This document shows positions 31,677 through 39,775 of a stretch of 64,000 bases of DNA, one piece after another. The notes under the pieces were generated by a model, which searched no databases, was not told the origin of the DNA, and saw only the letters and a list, made by a program, of their open reading frames with translations. The position numbers and the translations under genes are program-made. Origin of the DNA: VGSG01 sp040756375. Its GTDB lineage: Bacteria; Desulfobacterota; Desulfomonilia; Desulfomonilales; Desulfomonilaceae. Within the stretch, counting starts at the first letter, position 1, and every line of letters starts with the position of its first letter. Location: positions 29,251-93,250 of the forward strand of contig JBFLZC010000022.1 of NCBI GenBank assembly GCA_040756375.1, given 5' to 3'.

Positions 31677-32036
31677 ATGCCGAGAGCAAGATCATCGCCC
31701 GCCAGTCGGGCCAGACGAAACAAGATTCTTACACTGGCCAAGGGTTACGTGGGTGGCCGGAGCAGGACCTTGAAGCAGGCCAAGGAGACCGTGGAAAAAG
31801 GGCTCTGCTATGCGTACCGCGACCGGCGTGCGCGTAAGCGTGACTTCCGACGCCTGTGGATCACCCGAATCAACGCAGCGTGCAGATTGAACGGCCTACC
31901 TTACAACCGCTTTATTGAGGGCCTCAAACGCGCACACATCGAGCTGGACAGGAAAGTGCTCGCGGACATCTCCGTGGCCGAGCCCGGCGCATTCAGCCAG
32001 ATCGTTCAACAGGCGAAAACGGCTTTGCAGAGCTGA
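31677..32036 (+). CDS. rplT: 50S ribosomal protein L20
   Basis: A 119-residue L20. It starts PRARSSPASRARRNKILTLA and has GYVGGRSRTLKQAKETVEKG, YRDRRARKRDFRRLWITRIN and LPYNRFIEGLKRAHIELDRK, all invariant stretches of L20. L20 binds 23S rRNA early in assembly and represses its own operon in many bacteria by binding the leader mRNA. The start follows GAAGGAGAGCATT, 91 bases after rpmI. Confidence 0.97.
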   Translation: MPRARSSPASRARRNKILTLAKGYVGGRSRTLKQAKETVEKGLCYAYRDRRARKRDFRRLWITRINAACRLNGLPYNRFIEGLKRAHIELDRKVLADISVAEPGAFSQIVQQAKTALQS

Positions 32037-32051
32037 CAAACGACGGTAGGG

Positions 32052-32144
32052 GGGCAGTAAGGGATTGGAGGCGTGGTTAAAGCCGGCCAATCCTCTGCCC
32101 GATTCCCGATGCGCAAGGAGAGCGGTCACATACGACCGCTTTTT
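32052..32144 (+). promoter_or_regulatory. Possible attenuator between rplT and pheS
   Basis: A first stem joins GGGCAG (32052-32057) with CTGCCC (32095-32100) and GGATTGG (32062-32068) with CCAATCC (32087-32093). It is followed by a terminator-like hairpin AGCGGTC-ACATAC-GACCGCT and TTTT (32121-32144), 18 bases before the pheS start. This layout suggests conditional termination ahead of the Phe-tRNA synthetase genes. I see no Phe-rich leader peptide and no clear T-box. Confidence 0.5.
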
Positions 32145-32161
32145 CAGTTCGTGAGGATACG

Positions 32162-33178
32162 ATGATAGAGCGACTGGAAAAGCTGAGGGCCGATACCCTT
32201 GAACTCTTGACGCAACTCCGTGACGCGCGTGCAATGGCAGATGCCAGAACAAGCGTCTTGGGGCGCAAGGGTGAACTGACTACCATTTTGAGAGGTCTCA
32301 AAGATCTCTCGCCTGAAGAACGCGGTCAGGTCGGACGCGTGGCCAACCTGGTCAAAGCGGAGCTGGAGAAGAGATTCGACGAGGCCGAACAGGCGCTCCA
32401 GGACGCGCACGAACAGGAAAGACTCTCAGTAGAGTTCGTGGATGTTACCCTGCCGGGCAGGAGATTCATTCCGGGCCGCTCCCATATTTTGCACCGGGTC
32501 ACGGACGAAATCATCAACATATTCGCTGGATTAGGCTTTCAGCTTGCGGAAGGTCCCGAAGTGGAATTGGACTATTACAACTTCGAGGCCTTGAACATTC
32601 CACGGGATCATCCTGCACGCGACATGCAGGACACGTTCTACTTCTCCGAAAACGTAGTCCTGCGGACCCACACCTCGCCGGTCCAGATTCGCACCATGGA
32701 AAAACAGCAACCGCCGGTGCGCGTCATCTGTCCGGGCAAAGTGTACCGCCGTGACGCGGACATGACCCATTCTCCCATGTTCATGCAGGTAGAGGGTCTC
32801 TGGGTGGATGAGGGCATCGCCTTCTCCGACCTCAAAGGCATACTCGTGGCATTCGTGCGCGAGTACTTTGGACAGAGCGTAGAATTGCGGTTCCGTCCGA
32901 GCTTCTTTCCCTTCACCGAGCCGTCCGCGGAAGTAGACATTCAGTGCGTGATTTGCGGAGGGAAGGGCTGCCGAACCTGTTCGTTCTCAGGATGGCTGGA
33001 AATCCTCGGTTCAGGCATGGTGGATCCGGAACTGTACCGGTTCGTGAACTATGACCCTGAGAAATATTCCGGTTTTGCGTTTGGTTTGGGGATCGAACGG
33101 GTCGCGATGCTCAAATATGGGGTGCCGGACATTCGCACCTTCTATGAAAACGATTTCCGCTTCCTCAACCAGTTCTAA
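32162..33178 (+). CDS. pheS: Phenylalanyl-tRNA synthetase alpha subunit
   Basis: A 338-residue alpha subunit of normal size. The N-terminal coiled coil (residues about 1-90) binds tRNA. The class II core has VTLPGRRFIPGRSHILHRVT (motif 1 side), the active-site LLRTHTSP-like VVLRTHTSPVQIRTME, RVICPGKVYRRDADMTHSPM (motif 2), FFPFTEPSAEVDIQC and GFAFGLGIERVAMLKYGVPD (motif 3). It also has CVICGGKGCRTC, a Cys cluster seen in some homologs that may bind zinc. It charges tRNA-Phe with the beta subunit encoded next, 24 bases downstream. Confidence 0.97.
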   Translation: MIERLEKLRADTLELLTQLRDARAMADARTSVLGRKGELTTILRGLKDLSPEERGQVGRVANLVKAELEKRFDEAEQALQDAHEQERLSVEFVDVTLPGRRFIPGRSHILHRVTDEIINIFAGLGFQLAEGPEVELDYYNFEALNIPRDHPARDMQDTFYFSENVVLRTHTSPVQIRTMEKQQPPVRVICPGKVYRRDADMTHSPMFMQVEGLWVDEGIAFSDLKGILVAFVREYFGQSVELRFRPSFFPFTEPSAEVDIQCVICGGKGCRTCSFSGWLEILGSGMVDPELYRFVNYDPEKYSGFAFGLGIERVAMLKYGVPDIRTFYENDFRFLNQF

Positions 33179-33202
33179 TCTTCGGGAAAGGGTGACACGG
33201 AC

Positions 33203-35641
33203 ATGCTCGTCAGCTTCAATTGGCTGAAAGAGTTCGTCGAGATAGACAAGTCCGCGCATGAGATCGCGGAAATGCTCAGCATGAGCGGGATCGAGGTGGA
33301 AAGCATCACTCATGTGGGCGAGAGCCTGGAAAAGGTCCTCACTGCACGGGTTGACGAGATACTCCCTCATCCCTCAGCGGACACGCTCCATCTCGCGAAC
33401 ATCAGCCTGGGTGACCGCTCGGAAAAGGTTGTCTGCGGCGCGCCCAATCTCAGGGTCGGTCAAATTGTGCCATACGCACCCCCGGGGGCATCCTTGCCGT
33501 CAGGGCTGGAGATAGCCGCACGGGAGATACGTGGCGTCCTCTCCCCAGGCATGATCTGCTCCGAACGTGAACTCGGGCTGGGAGACGATCAATCCGGCAT
33601 ATTGGAGCTGGATTCTTCCGCGGTTCCCGGCCTTCCCCTGACCACGGCCCTTCCGTTCATAGAAGACTACATCCTGGAAACCGGCGTGACGCCGAACAGA
33701 GGCGACTGTCTCTCCATCCTGGGGACTGCGCGGGAAGTCGCCGCGCTCACCGGCAAGGACTGGCGATTACCTGAAATGGATACCCGGGAAGTGCCCGCCT
33801 CCATCCACGACCGCATGACTATCGAAGTGCCCGACGTAGAGCTCTGCCCCCGTTACGTGGCTCGGATGGTGGATGGGGTGAAGATCGGGCCGTCGCCGTT
33901 CGATGTGCGCCTGAGGCTGATCCGAGCCGGCATGAGGCCCATTTCCAACGTGGTGGATGCCACAAACCTCATTCTGCTGGAATGCGGCCAACCCCTGCAC
34001 GCGTTCGACTACTCGTTCCTGGAAGACCACAAGATCGTGGTGCGGCGCTCCGATCCCGGAGAGATCTTTGTCACCCTTGACGGAGCGGAGCGGAAGCTTC
34101 CTGCAAATGCGCTCATGATTAGAGACGGGAAGAGGGCCGTAGGTCTGGCCGGCATCATGGGAGGGCTCAATTCGGAGATAAGCGAGGACACCACTGCCGT
34201 GCTCATTGAGAGCGCGTGCTTTGAACGATTCGGCATCCGTAGGACCTCCAAAGCCCTGAGCATGTCTACCGAAGCTTCATTTCGCTTCGAGCGCGGAGTT
34301 GACCCGGAAGGGTCGTTCTGGGCCGCGCACAGGTCTGCATACCTTATTTGGAAACTGGCAGGAGGCGACATCCTCTCGGGAGTCATCGATGTTTATCCTA
34401 AGCGGATCACGAGACCTCCGGTCCGGGTCCGCGCCAAGAGGGTCAACCGATTCCTCGGCACAAACCTGAAGAAGAAAGAGATGCTCTCGTGCTTAAATCG
34501 GCTGAAGATCGATACGAAGGATATAGACAAGGAAACCTTCGAGGCCACACCTCCTTCCTGGCGCTGGGACCTGGACCGGGAAGAGGACATGATTGAGGAA
34601 GTGGCCAGGATTTATGGGTTCCAAAAGATTCCGGTGTCCTTGCCGCTTTATAGGTCCGCACCTGACAGGACGAGAGAGCACCATGAGGCCGTCCGTGGGG
34701 TTGCGGAGTTAATGAATGCCTCGGGCTTCACCGAAGTGATTAGCATGTCCTTCGTTTCGCGGTCCGAGGCCGAAGAGTTCCGAACCGCGGGAGACGCTAC
34801 TCCTCCGCTATCTCTGATCAATCCGCTGACGGAAGATCAGATGGTCATGCGGACATCCCTCATACCAGGCCTTCTGTCCGCAATGAAGCGAAACAAGAGC
34901 TTCTGGCTGGAGGATCTCAAGCTGTACGAGATAGGCAAAGCCTTCCTGGTTCGGCCGGGGCAGGAGCTGCCTCGGGAAGAGCTGCGTCTGGCAGGCCTGG
35001 CAACGGGCGCGCGATACCCCGGTCTTTGGCATTTCCACCGTGGGGAAATCGATGCACGCGGTCAGCTCGACGCGGCCATGCTCGTGGATTTCTTCGACGT
35101 GAAGGGCGCGCTGGAGAACGTCTTGGAAGGGCTGGGGATCGGTGAAGCTCGGTATGTGCCGTCGAGTCTTCCGTTCCTGCATCCCGGTGCGTCTGCGGAT
35201 TTGATGCTGGAAGATGAGGCCATTGGCTTCGCCGGGGAGCTTGCCCCTGCGAAAGCGAGAGAACATGGCCTCAACGGCCGGGTGTACATTTTCGAGATTC
35301 TGCTGGAGCCTCTGTTGATTCGGTCGCGCAAGGAGAGAGTTTTCAAGCCTCTCCCGCGCTACCCTTATATAGAGAGGGATTTATCATTCATCGTTGAAGA
35401 GAAAGTTTCAGGTGATGTGATTAAACACTTGATTTCACGTTTGGGCCATGATATCATTGCCTCCGTAGTCCTATTCGATTTGTATAGAGGAGAATCGATT
35501 CCGCCGGGCCACCAAAGTGTGGCTTATCGGATTCGATATCAGTCCGAGGATCGGACCCTTACCGACGAGGAGGCGCAGGAAGTCCATTCTCGAATTGTGG
35601 ATGCGCTCGTAAAGGAAGTGGGCGCACGCATGAGGGAGTGA
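33203..35641 (+). CDS. pheT: Phenylalanyl-tRNA synthetase beta subunit
   Basis: An 812-residue beta subunit. From the N-terminus: SFNWLKEFVEIDKSAHEIAE, the tRNA-binding EMAP-like domain (ARVDEILPHPSADTLHLANI, VCGAPNLRVGQIVPYAPPGA), B3/4 editing domain (TPNRGDCLSILGTAREVA, NVVDATNLILLECGQPLHAF, VGLAGIMGGLNSEIS), B5 domain, the inactive class II core (LYRSAPDRTREHHEAVRGVA, NPLTEDQMVMRTSLIPGLL) and the C-terminal ferredoxin-like anticodon-binding domain (PRYPYIERDLSFIVEEKVSG, YRIRYQSEDRTLTDEEAQEV). It is full length. Confidence 0.97.
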   Translation: MLVSFNWLKEFVEIDKSAHEIAEMLSMSGIEVESITHVGESLEKVLTARVDEILPHPSADTLHLANISLGDRSEKVVCGAPNLRVGQIVPYAPPGASLPSGLEIAAREIRGVLSPGMICSERELGLGDDQSGILELDSSAVPGLPLTTALPFIEDYILETGVTPNRGDCLSILGTAREVAALTGKDWRLPEMDTREVPASIHDRMTIEVPDVELCPRYVARMVDGVKIGPSPFDVRLRLIRAGMRPISNVVDATNLILLECGQPLHAFDYSFLEDHKIVVRRSDPGEIFVTLDGAERKLPANALMIRDGKRAVGLAGIMGGLNSEISEDTTAVLIESACFERFGIRRTSKALSMSTEASFRFERGVDPEGSFWAAHRSAYLIWKLAGGDILSGVIDVYPKRITRPPVRVRAKRVNRFLGTNLKKKEMLSCLNRLKIDTKDIDKETFEATPPSWRWDLDREEDMIEEVARIYGFQKIPVSLPLYRSAPDRTREHHEAVRGVAELMNASGFTEVISMSFVSRSEAEEFRTAGDATPPLSLINPLTEDQMVMRTSLIPGLLSAMKRNKSFWLEDLKLYEIGKAFLVRPGQELPREELRLAGLATGARYPGLWHFHRGEIDARGQLDAAMLVDFFDVKGALENVLEGLGIGEARYVPSSLPFLHPGASADLMLEDEAIGFAGELAPAKAREHGLNGRVYIFEILLEPLLIRSRKERVFKPLPRYPYIERDLSFIVEEKVSGDVIKHLISRLGHDIIASVVLFDLYRGESIPPGHQSVAYRIRYQSEDRTLTDEEAQEVHSRIVDALVKEVGARMRE

Positions 35642-35751
35642 GAATCCTGAAACCATCGGGGGAAGGCCGCGGGGGATCGGAAAAGGGCTTAGCCCTCCGT
35701 CAGGCATGGGCTCTCGGTCGGACGGATCCTCATAGCAGGGGTGGTCGAGTC

Positions 35752-36174
35752 ATGGATGTGGCAATACCCGAAAAGCAGTATTTCAAGATCGGCGAAGTCA
35801 GCGAAATCCTGGATGTGGAACCCTATGTGCTGAGATACTGGGAGTCGGAATTCAAGATCCTTAAACCCACCCGGACGAGAGCACGTCAGAGGCTCTACCA
35901 TAAGAGGGATCTTGAACTTCTGATGGAGATCAAACATCTCCTGTACGACGAGAAGTTCACCATAGCCGGGGCCAAGAAACGCCTCCAGGAAATGCGTAAG
36001 CAAATGTCCGCGGAGAAAAAGGCCCGAAAGGTGAACAAACCCAGGGCACAGGCCGCTCCGGAAATCAACCTGACGAGACTCAACGAAGCCGTCAGCGGCG
36101 ATCAAGATTACAAAGAGATCCTTCTCGAAATAAAGAAAGAGCTCAGAGAGCTCAGGTCGATTCTCGAAGGCTAG
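35752..36174 (+). CDS. MerR-family transcriptional regulator
   Basis: A 140-residue protein with a winged helix of the MerR type at the start: YFKIGEVSEILDVEPYVLRY, WESEFKILKPTRTRARQRLY, HKRDLELLMEIKHLLYDEKF, TIAGAKKRLQ. The C-terminal part is charged and lacks an effector domain or Cys ligands, as in the short MerR proteins found after pheT-ihfA in many proteobacteria. Here ihfA is missing between pheT and this gene. ATG 35752 was chosen over a start at 35638 that overlaps pheT. Target genes unknown. Confidence 0.88.
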   Translation: MDVAIPEKQYFKIGEVSEILDVEPYVLRYWESEFKILKPTRTRARQRLYHKRDLELLMEIKHLLYDEKFTIAGAKKRLQEMRKQMSAEKKARKVNKPRAQAAPEINLTRLNEAVSGDQDYKEILLEIKKELRELRSILEG

Positions 36175-36287
36175 TCCTTCGTGGGGTGCTTACACCCCTG
36201 TGAGACCAAGCCGGCAGTCTTTCCGGTGTCCGCCTCCGATTGCAGGGCGATTTCGCTATCACCCATCGCTGAATAGGAGGCAATAGA

Positions 36288-36317
36288 GGTTGTGCAGTGC
36301 ACAGCCTTTTTCTTTTT
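36288..36317 (+). terminator. Intrinsic terminator downstream of the pheST-merR unit
   Basis: GGTTGTGC-AGT-GCACAGCC forms an eight-base-pair stem (one G-U pair) followed by TTTTTCTTTTT. The 110 bases between the merR stop and this hairpin contain other stems and could hold a small RNA, but nothing was recognised. Confidence 0.8.
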
Positions 36318-36421
36318 CTCCGCCTGATAGTTGTGCATTGATGCAGGAAGTTCGGTGCCCTATAGTAAAAGAAGTTTGATATTGGCCTGCCGGATTGAAC
36401 TAGAATTGAAGGAGAGAGCCC

Positions 36422-36610
36422 ATGAACACACCCATGCACTGTCCCGGATTTGAGGCGAACAAGAACCTTACCTCAGTTACATTCAAGTGCCCTTCATGCA
36501 GCAAGACAGTCGAAATCTTTTCGGACGAATTCGACCGACCACACAAGTGCCCGGGATGCAAGCAGCCGATCGACTTCACCAAAGTCAGCATCGAAGGAAG
36601 CCCCGCGTAG
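36422..36610 (+). CDS. Small zinc-ribbon protein
   Basis: A 62-residue protein with two Cys pairs in FKCPSCSKTVEIFSDEF and HKCPGCKQPIDFTKV, the spacing of a single zinc ribbon. The N-terminal 20 residues include another Cys in MHCPGFE. GAAGGAGAGAGCCC precedes the ATG. The fold could bind nucleic acid or protein. It is followed by repeats and appears monocistronic. Similar tiny CPxCxK proteins are common in sulfate reducers but of unknown function (family knowledge is weak here). Confidence 0.7.
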   Translation: MNTPMHCPGFEANKNLTSVTFKCPSCSKTVEIFSDEFDRPHKCPGCKQPIDFTKVSIEGSPA

Positions 36611-36634
36611 CTCGCGGAATGCGGTCAGACAAGA

Positions 36635-36742
36635 TTGGTGGGACAGGCGTCCCGCCTGTCTATTCGGGCCTGAAACTTTCTTCTCAAGGCACGACAGGCA
36701 GAGCCTGCCCCGGACTAGATCCGGGGATGCCTGTCCCACCAA
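36635..36742. repeat. Dispersed TGGTGGGACAGGC palindromic repeat, copy 2
   Basis: TTGGTGGGACAGGCGTCCCG and GGATGCCTGTCCCACCAA form the arms, with an internal CACGACAGGCAG arm. Part of the 36611-37065 gap, which holds only repeats. Confidence 0.75.
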
Positions 36743-36760
36743 GAGAAAGAGCGTTAGCCC

Positions 36761-36893
36761 GTAGGATGTGGTGAGTCCCGGGCTCTGCGCGGGACGAACC
36801 GCATGTGTCGAGGCTTTGCATGTTTCTGCTCCTCGTCATGGTGCGAAGGCAAGACCGCGACCGATGCGGTTCATTTCATTCACCGCATCCTAC
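36761..36893. repeat. 133-bp GTAGGATG(T/C)GGTGA inverted-repeat element
   Basis: GTAGGATGTGGTGA at the left end and TCACCGCATCCTAC at the right end are inverted (13 of 14 matched). A second left end with a different inside starts at 36908 (GTAGGATGTGGTGACCCCGC). The layout, inner GAGTCCCG..CGGGACGAA arms included, is like the elements at 18335 and 44406. Confidence 0.7.
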
Positions 36894-37065
36894 AAGAAAA
36901 GGTGGCTCGTAGGATGTGGTGACCCCGCCTCGCGGGGGAACCGTCCCGCGAAACGCGGGATTCGCGGTTCTTTCCTGGGCCCCCGCTCCGGAAAAGGACT
37001 ATAAATATTTATGGGTTAGTGTTCAGGCCGAAATTCGGTAAGCAACCAGCTGGGTGGGCGCGATA

Positions 37066-37374
37066 CTAATCCTCATCTTCTTCATCAAACTCATCCTCAT
37101 CATACTCTTCATCTTCATCCCAATCTTCGTCTTCGTCCCACTCCTCGTCTTCGTCCTCATCCCAATCCTCTTCGCCTTCTTCATCTTCGTCCCAATCTTC
37201 GTCTTCGTCCCACTCCTCGTCCTCCTCATCATATTCCTCTTCGTCCAATTCCTTATCCTCGTCAACCTCGTCGTCCTTATCCCTGGGGGCTTGCATACTC
37301 AGAAAAGGCTGAGAGGCTTCCGGAACAGGGGGCGGAGTGTTTTCTTCGAGCGTCAGCCACAAATAATCCAGCAT
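37066..37374 (-). CDS. Short protein with extremely acidic repeat tail
   Basis: A 102-residue protein. The first 30 residues are ordinary (MLDYLWLTLEENTPPPVPEA) and the rest is almost only Asp and Glu with Trp at regular steps (EEWDEDEDWDEDEEGEEDWD), coming from a repetitive GA-rich DNA tract. ATG 37374 follows GTGGGAGAATCAG. Such acidic tails may bind cations or basic proteins, or the tract could vary in length. Coding status is likely but not certain. Confidence 0.55.
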   Translation of the reverse strand: MLDYLWLTLEENTPPPVPEASQPFLSMQAPRDKDDEVDEDKELDEEEYDEEDEEWDEDEDWDEDEEGEEDWDEDEDEEWDEDEDWDEDEEYDEDEFDEEDED

Positions 37375-37629
37375 CTGATTCTCCCACGTGTGCAATTTAG
37401 GGGTGTGAGCGATACCCTCGCGACACCCAAGGCATTGCCCACGCTGCTGTGGGCCGCCTCCATTTTACTACCTAGCACGAAAGATCTTGTTCGTCACGCG
37501 GCCAAATCGTCCCCAATGTTGAATACATAGCTCCGAAAGCCAGAGCAGTGCTCTCTCCGCCGCGCGCGGCTTCGCGATCTCCCTGCCGGTAACATCCGGC
37601 AAATCTAGGGAAGAGCGCGCCCGTCCAAA

Positions 37630-38598
37630 TCACTTGGGAAGGTTGTCCTCGTCCACGTAACGCGCAAAGAACTCCTCCATAATGTGTTCCACGGTTTCCT
37701 GGTTCACGTGGAAGTTCTCGCGGCCTTCGGCAAAGATCGGCTGTCCCAGCATCGGCCTATAGATGGTGGCCATTTCAAACGCAGGGAAGTAATGCACATT
37801 CTCGTGCCGCGATGCGAACTCGTCCGCGACCGCTCTCAGTGTTGACTTGGAATTGCAGCTCGCGCTGATCACGTCCGCATCAAGACGAAACGTTGCCCAC
37901 ATATGAACCGGAGAAACCGTGACAATGATATGGCACCCAGGATTGTGCGCGGCCATGATGCGATGGATCTGCTCCAGGTTGGCCAGATTCTCCTCATATC
38001 GGCTCACCCGGAACCGATAACGGCTCATGTCCCCGCCTTCGTTCACGTACGGACCCGAAGGAAGACATATTACCCAGTGATCGGCCGTACCTTCCCAGAT
38101 TTCCGTGAGGCCGAGCGTGAGAATGAGCACATCCGCGCTCTCCAAGGCCCTGCGCGAATGCACCAGGTGGCGTTGAAAGTCGGCCTCAGCTTCCTCTATG
38201 GAATCGTACAGGATGATGCGCCGATACGGATCCTGGATCTTTCCCGACTTCGGCGCGCACCACCACCGCAACGAAGGAGAACGACCTTCGAACGTGTACT
38301 CGAATATCTGCCTCATGGAAAACGTGTTGTAAGTTCGCTCCCACGCCGCGCTGGCATGTTTTGACGCGGGGTGGTGAGTTTCTTCGGTAATGTACGAGAA
38401 TCCCCGCTGGACCAGCACTGACCTTATCTCCCGCGCAAAGCACGAACCCATGGACGCGATACGAGTCGATTTCGTGATCCTGACACCGGGCGCTGGAGGC
38501 ATGGGGTAACTACCGTCGGCCGGTGGGTTGTCGTACGACCCCGGCCAAACCTGCCAAGGCTCGAATCGATGCACTGGATGAACGTCTGAACGGGCCAT
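37630..38598 (-). CDS. GSCFA-domain protein
   Basis: A 322-residue protein with the name-giving motif GSCFAREI in STRIASMGSCFAREIRSVLV at about residue 50. Further family marks are YNTFSMRQIFEY, RRIILYDSIEEAEADFQRHL, ADVLILTLGLTEIW, FRVSRYEENLANLEQI and IIVTVSPVHMWATFR, ending ENFHVNQETVEHIMEEFFAR. GSCFA proteins have an SGNH-hydrolase-like fold: the Ser of GSCFA, the Asn/Glu region of LTLGLTEIW and the late His would be active. Possibly a glycan or lipid acyl hydrolase or transferase. The gene is alone. Confidence 0.88.
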   Translation of the reverse strand: MARSDVHPVHRFEPWQVWPGSYDNPPADGSYPMPPAPGVRITKSTRIASMGSCFAREIRSVLVQRGFSYITEETHHPASKHASAAWERTYNTFSMRQIFEYTFEGRSPSLRWWCAPKSGKIQDPYRRIILYDSIEEAEADFQRHLVHSRRALESADVLILTLGLTEIWEGTADHWVICLPSGPYVNEGGDMSRYRFRVSRYEENLANLEQIHRIMAAHNPGCHIIVTVSPVHMWATFRLDADVISASCNSKSTLRAVADEFASRHENVHYFPAFEMATIYRPMLGQPIFAEGRENFHVNQETVEHIMEEFFARYVDEDNLPK

Positions 38599-38670
38599 GT
38601 TTCTTCCCTAGGATGACCTCTGTCAAAAGGGTATTGATATAGCGAACGGCATTGAGATTTGCGCCAAAGG

Positions 38671-38796
38671 TCACCCACCCTCCCCCTACCATCAAGGGAG
38701 GGGGTACAAAACCCTCTCCCCTTGTGGGCAGGCTTTCCAGCCTGCCGGCGGCCTGGAAAGGCCGCCCCACAAAGAGGGAAGGGAGAGGGGGATTGC
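38671..38796. repeat. CCCTCCCCCTACC / GTGGGCAGGC compound repeat
   Basis: CACCCTCCCCCTACCATCAA pairs with later GGGAAGGGAGAGGGGGATTG, and a GTGGGCAGGCTTTCCAGCCT palindrome sits within. Same family as 22640-22728 and 61306-61413. The gap 38599-39775 contains this repeat, the one at 39080 and one doubtful short ORF. Confidence 0.65.
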
Positions 38797-39079
38797 AACC
38801 TCATCCAAAGGCGCACATCTCAACGCAGCCTTCTATAGTTCGGCGCTGCCGCTTGGCGAGACTGCCTAGCGCGGCCTTATCAAGCTAACTCCTAGTATAC
38901 CAGGACGAGCCTGGGGCGCGCGAGTTGTTCCTAGGTCGCCGGCTAATCCTTCAGTTTTTCGGAGGCAAGGGTCGGCGTAGTCGTTGCTAGCCAGGCGAAG
39001 CAATCCCGTTTTCGGTCGGGCGGGCATTTGAAACTCTCTCAGAAATACCTGTCCCGCTAAGATCGTAGCACGATTCCTC

Positions 39080-39149
39080 GTAGGGGCGAGTTTGAAACTC
39101 GTCCCTGGTTGGTTGTTTCAGACTGGGCAGGTTTGAAACCTGCCCCTAC
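39080..39149. repeat. GTAGGGGC(G/A)..GTTTGAAAC repeat
   Basis: GTAGGGGCGAGTTTGAAACT and GGGCAGGTTTGAAACCTGCC CCTAC form a nested palindrome. Related short GTAGGGGCG..CGCCCCTAC palindromes are at 41945, 59968 and 60091. Confidence 0.65.
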
Positions 39150-39430
39150 CAGTGCACGGAATGCTTAAGAAAGCTACGCCAGTGGCTGGTTTGGATCAAC
39201 CCAAAATTAGGTTTTCCTACGAATGGTTGACGTTTCTAACTGACTTTGGTAAAACACCGCTCAACGCAAGGAAATGAAGAATTACCCATTACCTTTTCAC
39301 ACCGTTTCGTAGGCACGACGTACCGATCTCCAACGCATGATATCGGTATCCCGTCTAAACTGAACAGATAAGCAGGACGCAATTCCGACAAAGGCTCGTT
39401 CCTCCCAGCCCCGGGCCCAGGCCCCCCGTT

Positions 39431-39751
39431 TTGAGAACCGTCGAATTGGTAACCTCAAGGTGGGCCCGGGAGCTTCTTTTGGTCAACAAATCTGCCTCCG
39501 TCTTTCGGCGGCGCTTCACAGCCCGCGAATGCGCATCGCACATGCATATGGCATCACAACCCACGCAGGTCCGTTCGAAGCACGAGCAAGTCTTGCACAA
39601 GCTCATCCTGGAAGAGATGGCTTCTGTGGCGCTGATCAAAGGCGTGTACGACCTGCGATTCCCTCGACACAGCAAGCGGATCGCAACTTCCGGCCTTTGG
39701 GCGGTAGCTCGAGAGCGCGTGCTCGAAGGTCTTTGCGACCCGACCATATAG
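39431..39751 (+). CDS. Hypothetical protein upstream of the portal gene
   Basis: A possible 106-residue protein ending 26 bases before the portal gene. The second half looks like a real helical protein (SKHEQVLHKLILEEMASVAL, IKGVYDLRFPRHSKRIATSG, LWAVARERVLEGL), while the start is ambiguous and no ribosome-binding site is clear; internal ATGs at 39542 and 39548 are possible. By position it is where a small terminase gene might be expected, but I see no terminase motif. Treat as doubtful. Confidence 0.3.
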   Translation: MRTVELVTSRWARELLLVNKSASVFRRRFTARECASHMHMASQPTQVRSKHEQVLHKLILEEMASVALIKGVYDLRFPRHSKRIATSGLWAVARERVLEGLCDPTI

Positions 39752-39775
39752 AAAGCCTTCGAGGAATCTCAAAAT

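Noticed and set aside
36180..36287. Possible small RNA between merR and its terminator
   Set aside because: There are stems, but no match to a known RNA that I can support; left as part of the terminator note.
38599..39775. Left attachment site or integrase of the phage cassette
   Set aside because: I found only dispersed repeats and one doubtful ORF, and no direct repeat matching the right side near 63500.
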